From the NCBI GenBank assembly GCA_013696665.1, contig JACCYC010000323.1, positions 1 through 5,967 on the forward strand: a stretch of DNA of 5,967 bases, in the 5' to 3' direction. The DNA is from Burkholderiaceae bacterium. GTDB taxonomy: Bacteria > Pseudomonadota > Gammaproteobacteria > Burkholderiales > Burkholderiaceae_F. Below are positions 1-5,967 of this stretch, piece by piece. The position numbers were made by a program, and so were the translations under genes. The notes below the pieces were generated by a model, which worked only from the letters and a program-made list of their open reading frames with translations, made no database searches and was not told where the DNA came from. Positions within the stretch are counted from its first letter, which is position 1; each line of letters opens with the position of its first letter.

Positions 1-1478
1 ACTCAAAGAATCGGATTACCGACGAGACGCTCGCGCTTTTGCAGCAGCTCGCGCAGGCATGCGAGCTGAAGCAACACGTCGAGGCGATGTTTCGTGGCGA
101 TCGCATCAACGTCACCGAACGACGTGCAGCGCTGCACGTTGCGCTACGCGCGCCGGAGGGCAAACAGATTCTGTTCGACGGCAACGACGTTGTGACCGAA
201 GTTCACGCCGTGCTCGAACGCATGGCAGCGTTCGCCGAGCGCGTGCGCAGCGGCAAGTGGAAAGGGCACAGCGAAAAGCGCATTCGCAACGTCATCAATA
301 TCGGCATCGGCGGTTCGGACCTCGGACCTGTGATGGCGTACGAAGCACTGCGGAACTACAGCGACCGGACGATGACGTTTCGTTTTGTCTCCAACGTCGA
401 CGGCACCGATCTGATCGAGGCGCTGCGCGACCTCGAACCCGATGAGACACTGTTCGTCATCTGCTCGAAGACGTTTACCACGGCGGAGACACTGGCCAAC
501 GCGCATGCCGCGCGCGCGTGGCTTCTGCAGCGGCTTGGCGACGACGCATCGATAGCGAGGCACTTCGTCGCAGTGTCGACCAATGCCGACGCGGTGCGCG
601 AGTTCGGCATTGACGTCGACAACATGTTCGGCTTCTGGGACTGGGTCGGCGGTAGATATTCGATGGATTCGGCGATCGGCTTGTCGACGATGCTCGCGAT
701 CGGGGCTGAACATTTTCGCGCAATGCTGGCCGGCTTCCACGCGATCGACGAACACTTTCTGCACGCGCCGCCCGAGCACAACCTGCCCTGGCTGCACGGA
801 CTGCTGACTATCTGGAATGTAAATTTTCTCGGCGTGCACTCGCTTGCGGTGCTGCCCTACGAGCAGTACCTGAAGCGCTTCCCGGCGTATCTGCAGCAAC
901 TGATGATGGAGAGCAATGGCAAGTCGGCCACGCTCGATGGCGGCGTGGTCAATTATTCGACTTCGCCAATTGTCTGGGGGGAGCCCGGCACCAATGGCCA
1001 GCATTCGTTCTATCAACTGCTGCATCAGGGCACGCACGACATCGCGTGCGACTTCATTGGTTTCTGCGATCCGTTGAATCCGCTTGGCATCCAGCACGAC
1101 TTGCTGATGGCCAACCTGTTCGCGCAAAGCGAGGCACTGGCGTTCGGCAAGACTGCAAAAGAGACGAAGGCCGAGGCGACGCCGGCGGATCTGGTGCCAC
1201 ATCGCACGTTCGAAGGCAACCGCCCAAGTAATACGATCCTTGGCGAGTCGCTGACTCCCTACGCGCTGGGTTCCCTGGTCGCGCTATATGAACACAGCGT
1301 ATTCGTACAAGGCGTGATCTGGAACATCGATTCGTTCGACCAATGGGGCGTTGAGCTTGGCAAGGTGCTGGCGCAGCGGATCTCGGCCGAGATTGGCAGC
1401 GCCGCGCCGGCACTTGCGCACGATAGCTCGACCAATGCCCTGATCAGGCGCTATCGTGCACGGCGCACGAATCGATGA
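1..1478 (+). CDS. pgi: Glucose-6-phosphate isomerase, 5' end cut off by the window
   Basis: This cytosolic enzyme interconverts glucose 6-phosphate and fructose 6-phosphate. The frame is open from base 3 to the window edge, and its first residues (SKNRITDE) match an internal conserved PGI segment. The real start is therefore upstream, and the TTG at 39 is only an internal leucine codon. About 491 residues are visible; the family is usually near 550, so roughly 50 N-terminal residues are missing. The sugar-phosphate-binding segments GIGGSDLGP and SKTFTT are present. Both PGI signatures are intact: DWVGGRYSMDSAIG (bases 639-680) and GVIWNIDSFDQWGVELGK. By alignment from memory with rabbit PGI, the catalytic residues are Glu in MESNGK (codon 909-911), His in GTNGQH (1002-1004) and Lys at the end of GVELGK (1362-1364). 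All are intact, so the enzyme should be functional. The TGA stop overlaps the ATG of a downstream remnant ORF (ATGA). Confidence 0.97.
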   Translation, partial: SKNRITDETLALLQQLAQACELKQHVEAMFRGDRINVTERRAALHVALRAPEGKQILFDGNDVVTEVHAVLERMAAFAERVRSGKWKGHSEKRIRNVINIGIGGSDLGPVMAYEALRNYSDRTMTFRFVSNVDGTDLIEALRDLEPDETLFVICSKTFTTAETLANAHAARAWLLQRLGDDASIARHFVAVSTNADAVREFGIDVDNMFGFWDWVGGRYSMDSAIGLSTMLAIGAEHFRAMLAGFHAIDEHFLHAPPEHNLPWLHGLLTIWNVNFLGVHSLAVLPYEQYLKRFPAYLQQLMMESNGKSATLDGGVVNYSTSPIVWGEPGTNGQHSFYQLLHQGTHDIACDFIGFCDPLNPLGIQHDLLMANLFAQSEALAFGKTAKETKAEATPADLVPHRTFEGNRPSNTILGESLTPYALGSLVALYEHSVFVQGVIWNIDSFDQWGVELGKVLAQRISAEIGSAAPALAHDSSTNALIRRYRARRTNR

Positions 1479-1597
1479 TCCTGAACGGCGCGGTCACCGC
1501 GCATGTGCAAGACAGCAAACTTCCCAGCGGGCCGATCGCGCTTCAGTACGCGGCCGGTGTCGTCAAGTTCCGCAAGATTCAGATCGCCGAGCTCTAG
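1475..1597 (+). pseudogene. C-terminal remnant of a DUF1080 / 3-keto-disaccharide hydrolase-type domain
   Basis: A 40-codon frame runs from an ATG that overlaps the pgi stop to a TAG 14 bases before the thiolase stop codon on the other strand. Its product contains LNG, then SGPIALQYAAGVVKFRKI and ends QIAEL. This closely resembles the end of DUF1080 (concanavalin-like, 3-keto-disaccharide hydrolase) domains, where an 'LNG' strand is followed by 'GPIALQ..G..V.FRNI.I..L' and the stop. Full domains are about 180-200 residues, so only the last two or three beta-strands remain. Upstream in the same frame the sequence is pgi coding DNA with no DUF1080 similarity that I can see. The simplest reading is that a gene once next to pgi lost most of its 5' part by deletion, leaving its 3' end. 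It has no Shine-Dalgarno of its own that stands out. It might still be translated by coupling to pgi, but a 40-residue piece should not fold as the parent domain. The family call is from recognised motifs, not a search. Confidence 0.7.
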
Positions 1598-1611
1598 TTC
1601 GCGCTGTTCTT

Positions 1612-2796
1612 CTACAGCCGCTCTACGATCGTCACGTTCGCGAGCCCGCCGCCTTCGCACATGGCCTGCATGCCATAGCGCTTGCCCGTGCGCTGTAAGG
1701 CATGCACCAGAGTCGTCATCAGCTTGGCACCGGACGCTCCGAGCGGGTGCCCCAGCGCGATGGCGCCGCCGGATGCATTGAGCCGCGCGGGATCGGCGCC
1801 GGTTGCCTTGAGCCACGCCAGTGGAACCGAGGCGAATGCTTCGTTGACTTCAAAGAGGGCGATGTCATCGAGCTGTAGGCCGGCTTTGCGCAGCGCAATC
1901 GGAGTTGCCGGTATCGGCGCCTCGAGCATGATCACCGGGTTATGGCCGAGCACTGTCATCTGATGCACACGCGCCAATGGGCGAGCCGATGCGCCGAGCT
2001 GCTTCAATCCACGTTCATTCACCACCAGTAGCGCAGCCGCGCCGTCGCAGATCTGGCTTGCAGTCGCGGCCGTGTGGCGTCCCCCTTCGTGCAGCAACTT
2101 GACGGCGCCGATGCTCTCGCGCGTGGCGTCGAGGCGTATCCCCTCGTCGGCGGCATGCATCACATCCGTCGTTTCGCCTTCGGCGGTCAGCGAGGGAAGT
2201 GGCAGGATTTCACCGTTGAAATGTCCGGCACGGGTTGCCTCGCCGGCGCGTTGATGACTGAGTAGTGCATAGTCGTCGAGCTGATCCCTGGCCAATCCGT
2301 ATTTCACCGCCAGCATCTCGGCGCCGGCAAACTGGCTGAATTGGACGCGCGGATAACGCGCCTGCATCGCCGGGCTCATATAGCTGCCAAAGCCGTGCTT
2401 GAACGGCAGCGTTGCGGGCAAACCCATCGGCACCCGTGTCATGCTTTCAACGCCCGCCGCAATCACCGCGTTCATCGTGCCTGACATCACCGCTTGCACG
2501 GCAAAGTGCAGCGCCTGCTGCGACGAGCCGCATTGCCGGTCGATCGAGGTGCCCGGCACCGATTCCGGCAACTTCGAAGCGAGCACCGCGTTGCGAGCTA
2601 CGTTGTTCGCCTGTTCGCCCGCCTGACCGACGCACCCCATGATCACATCGTCGATCGATGCAGGATCGATGCCGGTCCGTGCCACCAGCGCGTCAAGCAC
2701 TTGGGCTGCGAGGTCGACTGCGTGCCACCCAGCGAGGCGCCCGCCCTTGCGCGCGCCGGCGGTGCGTAACGCATCGACAATGAATGCTTCCGGCAT
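1612..2796 (-). CDS. Acetyl-CoA acetyltransferase / 3-ketoacyl-CoA thiolase
   Basis: This is a thiolase of 394 residues, the usual family length. It cleaves a 3-ketoacyl-CoA with CoA or runs the reverse Claisen condensation. The N-terminal PEAFIVDALRT strand, the acyl-accepting cysteine Cys89 in SIDRQCGSSQQA, NEAF (318-321), His350 in GHPLGASGAK and the second catalytic Cys380 in CEGGGLANVTI are all present. The ATG start is supported by AGGAA (plus-strand 2803-2807), six bases upstream. The SIDRQCGSSQQA block and the general style recall degradative FadA/FadA5-like thiolases rather than the PhaA polyhydroxybutyrate type, but exact chain-length or substrate preference is not readable. No hydratase, dehydrogenase or acyl-CoA ligase gene lies beside it in the window, so it looks like a stand-alone gene. 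It diverges from the flavin monooxygenase and its 3' end nearly meets the DUF1080 remnant. fadA or atoB are possible names; I assign none. Confidence 0.93.
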   Translation of the reverse strand: MPEAFIVDALRTAGARKGGRLAGWHAVDLAAQVLDALVARTGIDPASIDDVIMGCVGQAGEQANNVARNAVLASKLPESVPGTSIDRQCGSSQQALHFAVQAVMSGTMNAVIAAGVESMTRVPMGLPATLPFKHGFGSYMSPAMQARYPRVQFSQFAGAEMLAVKYGLARDQLDDYALLSHQRAGEATRAGHFNGEILPLPSLTAEGETTDVMHAADEGIRLDATRESIGAVKLLHEGGRHTAATASQICDGAAALLVVNERGLKQLGASARPLARVHQMTVLGHNPVIMLEAPIPATPIALRKAGLQLDDIALFEVNEAFASVPLAWLKATGADPARLNASGGAIALGHPLGASGAKLMTTLVHALQRTGKRYGMQAMCEGGGLANVTIVERL

Positions 2797-2891
2797 TACG
2801 AGTTCCTAGTCATGCGTTGCGAAGCTCACGCCTATCATTCCATCGCCCTTGAACCGCTCGATTATTCCACCGCCTGACTGCTTTCGGACCT
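2797..2891. promoter_or_regulatory. Divergent intergenic region between thiolase and monooxygenase
   Basis: This 95-base gap separates two divergently transcribed genes and should contain the promoters of both, since neither gene has a same-strand neighbour upstream within the window. It is visibly richer in A/T in its middle (for example around 2829-2869) than the flanking coding DNA. A TTGAAC hexamer at 2849-2854 resembles a -35 box but has no convincing -10 partner, and GATTAT at 2860-2865 has no good -35 partner. I could not find a clear operator palindrome. The thiolase side has a good Shine-Dalgarno (TTCCT on the plus strand, 2803-2807). The monooxygenase side has only a weak purine stretch (CGGA) ahead of its ATG. 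The regulatory role is inferred from the layout rather than from recognised sites. Confidence 0.4.
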
Positions 2892-4481
2892 ATGGATACC
2901 GACGTTCTCATCGTAGGCGCCGGCCCCACCGGGCTGATGCTCGCGAACCAGCTCGCGCGTCACGGTGTGCGCACGCTGATCATCGATCGGCATGCCGGTC
3001 CCTCGCTGCAGACGCGCGCGCTGGGTGTGCAGGCACGAACAATGGAAATCTATGCGCAGCTCGGCATCATCGGTCAGGCGCTCGAGCTCGGAAAGCGCGC
3101 GACGGGTGCCAATCTGTGGGCGGGTGGACGACAGACCGCGCATATTCCGATAGGCGACATCGGCCGTGAGCTAAGCCCGTATCCGTTTCTGCTCATTCTT
3201 GGCCAGGACGACAACGAGCAGTTGATGGGAAAGCGGCTACAGGATCTCGGGTACGCGGTGCGCTGGAACACCGAGCTCGTCGGTCTCACGCAGCATGCCG
3301 ATCATGTCGCAGCGACACTGAAGCAATCCGACGGCAGCACCAGCGAAGTTAAAGCCGCCTGGGTCGCATGGTGCGATGGTGCACGCAGCGCAGTGCGCGA
3401 GCGAAGCAACATCGAGTTCGTCGGCGCGCCCTACGAACACGTGTTCTTCGTTGCGGATACAGAAATGACGGGCCCAATGGTTCCCGATGAACTCAACGTC
3501 TATTTGTGGCGCGAAGGCTTCCACCTGTTTTTCCCGATGCGCGGCAAAGATCACTGGCGCGTTGTCGGCATCGTGCCCCAGGAACTGCGGGGATCGGACG
3601 AGCTGGCGTTCGAACACGTCAGTCCATCAGTGCGGCAGGAAGCCGGTGCAGCGATGAATTTCAGGGTATGCAGCTGGTTTTCGACTTATCGCATTCATCA
3701 TCGCCGCGCCGCTCGCTTTCGGGACCGGCGTTGCTTTCTGCTCGGCGACGCAGCGCACATTCATAGCCCGGTCGGCGCGCAGGGAATGAACACTGGTCTG
3801 CAGGACGCATACAACCTCGCGTGGAAGCTCGCTCTTGTGGTTTCAGGACGCGCCGGCGACGCTCTGCTTGATTCATACGAGGCCGAGCGCATTCCGGTAG
3901 CCGAGCGGCTTCTGAGCACGACCGACCGCGCGTTTTCGCTAATCGTGTCGAGCAGCAGGTTTGCCGGACTGATGCGTACGGCGGTGCTGGCGCGTCTCGC
4001 GGCATTTGCGATGCGGTTCGATCGCGTGCGCAAGCTCGCATTTCTGACAATCTCGCAGACTGGGATTCAGTACCGCGCAGGTGCGTTATCGCAAACCCTG
4101 TCAGGCCTACCCGCCGAGGCGCCACAGGCCGGCGACAGATTTCCGTGGATGCGGTTGAAGCTGCAACCCGACGGCGTCAGCGAGGGCTTGTTTCAGCATC
4201 TCGACGACACGCGCTTCACCCTTCTTGTGTTCGGCCAGCCCTCGACCGCGTTTGAAGCCACGCATCTCGGTGACCTGTTGCACGTGCATGGTGTTCCAGA
4301 CGACGCGGCAAACCAGGCAGAAGTCGCGCGCATGCATATTCCGCAGCCTTCGTTCTATCTGGTTCGGCCTGACGGGTACATCGGGCTCGCCGGAACCGGG
4401 CTCGACGCGGCTGCCGTAAGTCGCTATCTCGTTGAGCGTCTGCATGTGCGCAGCGCGACCGCGTCGGGTTCGCGCAGCTGA
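2892..4481 (+). CDS. FAD-dependent aromatic-type monooxygenase (PheA/TfdB/UbiH superfamily)
   Basis: This 529-residue protein is a class A flavoprotein hydroxylase, a family that uses NAD(P)H and O2 to hydroxylate aromatic or polycyclic substrates. An N-terminal Rossmann motif (GAGPTG, residues 9-14) starts four residues after the first strand begins, which supports the ATG at 2892. An acidic Asp32 closes the second strand where Glu is commoner. The DG motif is WCDGARS (Asp162) and the second FAD-binding GD motif is LLGDAAHIHSP (Asp286), followed by GAQGMNTGLQDAYNLAWKL. After an Arg/Ala-rich helical stretch (about 345-385), residues about 410-520 look like the thioredoxin-like C-terminal domain of the phenol hydroxylase group, including YLVRPDGYIG. 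There is no transmembrane segment, so it is probably cytosolic. The ribosome-binding site is weak. The gene is followed after one base by a small membrane-protein gene and diverges from a thiolase. The substrate is unknown; phenols, ring-cleavage precursors, antibiotics or polyketides are all handled in this family. Confidence 0.92.
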   Translation: MDTDVLIVGAGPTGLMLANQLARHGVRTLIIDRHAGPSLQTRALGVQARTMEIYAQLGIIGQALELGKRATGANLWAGGRQTAHIPIGDIGRELSPYPFLLILGQDDNEQLMGKRLQDLGYAVRWNTELVGLTQHADHVAATLKQSDGSTSEVKAAWVAWCDGARSAVRERSNIEFVGAPYEHVFFVADTEMTGPMVPDELNVYLWREGFHLFFPMRGKDHWRVVGIVPQELRGSDELAFEHVSPSVRQEAGAAMNFRVCSWFSTYRIHHRRAARFRDRRCFLLGDAAHIHSPVGAQGMNTGLQDAYNLAWKLALVVSGRAGDALLDSYEAERIPVAERLLSTTDRAFSLIVSSSRFAGLMRTAVLARLAAFAMRFDRVRKLAFLTISQTGIQYRAGALSQTLSGLPAEAPQAGDRFPWMRLKLQPDGVSEGLFQHLDDTRFTLLVFGQPSTAFEATHLGDLLHVHGVPDDAANQAEVARMHIPQPSFYLVRPDGYIGLAGTGLDAAAVSRYLVERLHVRSATASGSRS

Positions 4482-4482
4482 C

Positions 4483-4863
4483 ATGCCCGAGCGCACGCCG
4501 ATGCAGCAATTCGCCTTGGCCGCAATTCTTTGTGGCGGCGTCGGACTCCATGCCTACATCGCGTTGTTCGAATCGGCCAAAGTCGCGACGCTGTTCAACG
4601 CCGGCTTGTTTAGCTGGTCATGCCTTCCCTATGGAGCTGCGTTGGCGCTCGCGCTGCTGACTAGGCGCCCATGGGCTGGCATCGTGGCTGCAGCGCTCGT
4701 CCTGCTCGTCGACGTGTGGACGTACTACGCAGTGTTCGTTCGGCCGAAGGGTTCCACCGCAGCATTGGCTTTGCTGTGGATGCCGCTTTGGAACCTGATT
4801 ATTGTGGTGCCGCTCGGTGCAGCGATAGGGTGGCTGTTGTCTCGCTTTCGAAGTCGCGGGTAA
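4483..4863 (+). CDS. Small four-helix integral membrane protein, unknown function
   Basis: I do not recognise a family for this 126-residue protein. It has four hydrophobic segments, at about residues 10-29, 41-59, 64-86 and 93-119, with short polar links and a basic C-terminus (SRFRSRG), so it is almost certainly an inner-membrane protein. The third segment carries an acidic Asp77 beside aromatic residues (WTYY), and the links contain TRRP and RPKG. I chose the ATG at 4483, which follows the monooxygenase TGA (4479-4481) by one base. An earlier in-frame ATG at 4432 would add 17 basic residues wholly inside the monooxygenase gene, and a later ATG at 4501 would also keep all four helices. No strong Shine-Dalgarno is visible, so translation is probably coupled to the monooxygenase. 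The two genes are likely one transcription unit, but a shared function is only inferred. Confidence 0.75.
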   Translation: MPERTPMQQFALAAILCGGVGLHAYIALFESAKVATLFNAGLFSWSCLPYGAALALALLTRRPWAGIVAAALVLLVDVWTYYAVFVRPKGSTAALALLWMPLWNLIIVVPLGAAIGWLLSRFRSRG

Positions 4864-4870
4864 TGCAATC

Positions 4871-4912
4871 GCGCTGCTGAAAATAAGCCTAGGCGCGGTG
4901 CTGCAACAGCGC
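4871..4912. terminator. Possible weak hairpin at a convergent gene end
   Basis: GCGCTGCTG at 4871-4879 and CAACAGCGC at 4904-4912 form a nine-pair imperfect inverted repeat. The one mismatch becomes a G-U pair in RNA from the minus strand. The loop is long (24 bases) and holds a GCCTAGGC palindrome at 4887-4894. The repeat spans the gap between two convergent genes and runs into the 3' end of 6-phosphogluconolactonase. No T-run follows on either strand, so it is not a classical intrinsic terminator. It may slow transcription from both sides or may be chance. Confidence 0.2.
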
Positions 4913-5608
4913 AGACGTAATCAGAACATCAACGCCGGCGTTCGGCTGAATCGCGGTGGCCGGTAGGTTTGCCCCGGAACGCCATTGCGATATTGCATCG
5001 CGCTTCGATTCGCCTGCAATCAGAAACAGGACTTCGCGTGCGCGGCTCAAGCGTGCCGCACTCATTGATACACGCTGCGGGAGTGGCTTCGGAGCGTCGA
5101 ATATGGCCAGCACATCTGGCGCGTCCGGCCCGCTACCCCATTCGTGATTTGGAAACAGGCTGGCGGTGTGACCGTCTTCGCCGAGACCGAGTAACACGAG
5201 ATCAAAGTCTCCAACAGTTCGCAATGTGGCCGCGTACTCGAGCGCCGCTGCATTAGCACCGAGTTCGCCGGGGATTGGATGCACCCGATCTTTCGGGATC
5301 GGCACGTGGGCGAGCCACACATCCGCAGCCATGGTGCTGTTGCGCTCTCCCTTGCCCGCCGGCACGCAGCGCTCATCCCCGAAATACACGTTGCAGCTCG
5401 CCCAGTCAGCGTGGGCATCTCGCAGCATTCGATACACGCCACGCGGCGTATTACCGCCGGATAGAACGATGATGAAGTTGCCGCGCTCCCGGATCGCACG
5501 CTCGGCCGCGTCGAGGATGCGCAGGTACGCGGTTCGCTGCAATTCGTCGCCGTCTGCGACGGGAAGCCAGCGCACGCCGAGGTCGGAGTCAAGCAGCCGA
5601 TCAGCCAC
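4889..5608 (-). CDS. pgl: 6-phosphogluconolactonase (DevB/SOL type)
   Basis: This 239-residue protein hydrolyses 6-phosphoglucono-delta-lactone to 6-phosphogluconate, the second step of the oxidative pentose phosphate pathway and the lead-in to the Entner-Doudoroff pathway. The length is normal for the DevB/SOL family. Family motifs occur in order: LSGGNTPRGVYRML (residues 49-62, phosphate-binding loop), YFGDERCVP (75-83) with the following RNSTMA, and LGLGEDGHTASLFP (140-153), where His147 is the expected catalytic base. The start is a GTG at 5606-5608. The frame is closed upstream by a TAG at 5630-5632 with no ATG between, and GGAGA lies about nine bases before the GTG. It sits 77 bases downstream of the DCC-family gene on the same strand and could share its transcript. 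zwf and edd, its common partners, are not in the window, though pgi is nearby in the opposite orientation. Confidence 0.95.
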   Translation of the reverse strand: MADRLLDSDLGVRWLPVADGDELQRTAYLRILDAAERAIRERGNFIIVLSGGNTPRGVYRMLRDAHADWASCNVYFGDERCVPAGKGERNSTMAADVWLAHVPIPKDRVHPIPGELGANAAALEYAATLRTVGDFDLVLLGLGEDGHTASLFPNHEWGSGPDAPDVLAIFDAPKPLPQRVSMSAARLSRAREVLFLIAGESKRDAISQWRSGANLPATAIQPNAGVDVLITSALLQHRA

Positions 5609-5617
5609 GTTCAGGTG

Positions 5618-5622
5618 TCTCC
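5618..5622 (-). promoter_or_regulatory. Ribosome-binding site that fixes the pgl GTG start
   Basis: On the minus strand this reads GGAGA, nine bases before GTG (5606-5608). It is the only good Shine-Dalgarno-like match near the start. The stop codon at 5630-5632 in the same frame rules out a longer form, so GTG is the best start for 6-phosphogluconolactonase. Confidence 0.65.
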
Positions 5623-5685
5623 AGTGGTTCTACGCGTCCGCGCACGGCCCATGCTCGCGCGACAAGTGGAATCGATTGCATTTCG

Positions 5686-5967
5686 CTATTCCTCGACAAA
5701 CCGTGTCCTGAGCTCGGGCGTTGGCACCATGCATGAATCGAGACGCCCGAACCAACGATATCTGTTTCGAGCGACTACGTCGTACACACGGTCTCGGATC
5801 CGCCGCGGGATGAACTTGATCAAGGCAAGGGGCTTCCACCCCCGGCGAAAGTAGCGCGACAACCGGATTGCCGCATCAGATTTCACGTACGCCTTCCCGT
5901 CGGCGATAAGTACGAACGTCCTGGCGTCCTCGGGATCAAGCCCAAGTTCGCGCATGAGCCGCGAACC
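5686..5967 (-). CDS. DCC-family (DUF393) protein, 5' end beyond the window
   Basis: The last 93 residues of the gene are visible, and the frame stays open to base 5967. The ATG at 5953-5955 lies inside the conserved domain and is probably not the start. The visible part matches the second half of DUF393, often annotated 'thiol-disulfide oxidoreductase DCC': ADGKAYVKSDAAIRL, then IPRRIRDRVYDVVARNRY, RWFG and DSCMVPTPELRTRF. Whole proteins are about 130-140 residues, so around 40 N-terminal residues are missing, including the name-giving D-x-x-C-x-x-C motif. Whether the redox motif is intact therefore cannot be judged. The family's biochemical role is poorly defined, and the oxidoreductase label is a fold-based prediction. 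The gene precedes pgl by 77 bases on the same strand, so cotranscription is possible but a pathway link is not implied. Confidence 0.88.
   Translation of the reverse strand, partial: GSRLMRELGLDPEDARTFVLIADGKAYVKSDAAIRLSRYFRRGWKPLALIKFIPRRIRDRVYDVVARNRYRWFGRLDSCMVPTPELRTRFVEE

Noticed and set aside
144..1202. Long minus-strand open frame (352 codons) opposite pgi
   Set aside because: It lies entirely antisense to a certain gene, and its composition (many Arg, His, Gln) shows no family motif. Long antisense frames are common in GC-rich DNA.
39..1478. A pgi start at the TTG at 39
   Set aside because: The frame is open to the window edge, and the residues before 39 match conserved internal PGI sequence, so the gene simply begins before base 1.
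1456..1698. Plus-strand open frame spanning the pgi end and thiolase end
   Set aside because: It is Arg-rich, in a different frame from the DUF1080-like remnant, and runs antisense into the thiolase gene.
3661..4125. Minus-strand open frame inside the monooxygenase gene
   Set aside because: It is antisense to a gene with clear motifs, Arg/Ser/Pro-rich, and has no recognisable domain.
4432..4482. Longer N-terminus for the small membrane protein
   Set aside because: The extra 17 residues (MSVCMCAARPRRV...) lie wholly inside the monooxygenase reading frame and look like out-of-frame translation. The ATG at 4483 gives normal operon spacing.
5615..5854. Plus-strand open frame opposite the DCC-family gene
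   Set aside because: It is an antisense shadow of the DUF393 coding region, with no motif and a Ser/Arg-rich composition.
1..5967. CRISPR array, tRNA/rRNA gene, insertion sequence or phage attachment site
   Set aside because: I saw no regularly spaced direct repeats, no cloverleaf with a conserved T-arm, no rRNA-like sequence, no transposase motif and no flanking inverted repeats with target duplication.

Overview
The window is gene-dense, GC-rich DNA with short intergenic gaps and bacterial gene organisation. Gene content (a Pgi/6-phosphogluconolactonase sugar-phosphate set, a thiolase, a flavin aromatic-type hydroxylase and a DCC-family protein) suggests a Pseudomonadota chromosome, beta- or gammaproteobacterial in flavour. 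That is an inference from family style only; no rRNA or other taxonomic marker is present.

Layout from left to right: (1) the 3' nine-tenths of a glucose-6-phosphate isomerase gene (+), whose start lies before base 1; (2) a 40-codon in-frame remnant (+, 1475-1597) that reads like the last beta-strands of a DUF1080 / 3-keto-disaccharide hydrolase-type domain and is squeezed between pgi and the next gene; (3) an intact thiolase (-); (4) a 95-bp divergent intergenic region; (5) an intact FAD-dependent monooxygenase of the PheA/TfdB/UbiH superfamily (+); (6) a small four-helix membrane protein (+) whose start is one base after the monooxygenase stop; (7) a convergent 25-bp gap; (8) 6-phosphogluconolactonase (-); (9) the 3' two-thirds of a DCC-family (DUF393) protein (-), whose start lies beyond the right edge.

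Functionally, pgi and pgl belong to glucose-6-phosphate metabolism (glycolysis/gluconeogenesis and the oxidative pentose phosphate or Entner-Doudoroff entry). They face each other across a thiolase / monooxygenase / membrane-protein block that has no obvious link to sugar phosphates. The thiolase and monooxygenase are divergently transcribed and could share a regulatory region. Their substrates cannot be read from the sequence.

No CRISPR array, tRNA, rRNA, insertion sequence or obvious phage element was seen. I find no convincing new multi-gene system. The most noteworthy item is the DUF1080 C-terminal remnant hidden between pgi and the thiolase.
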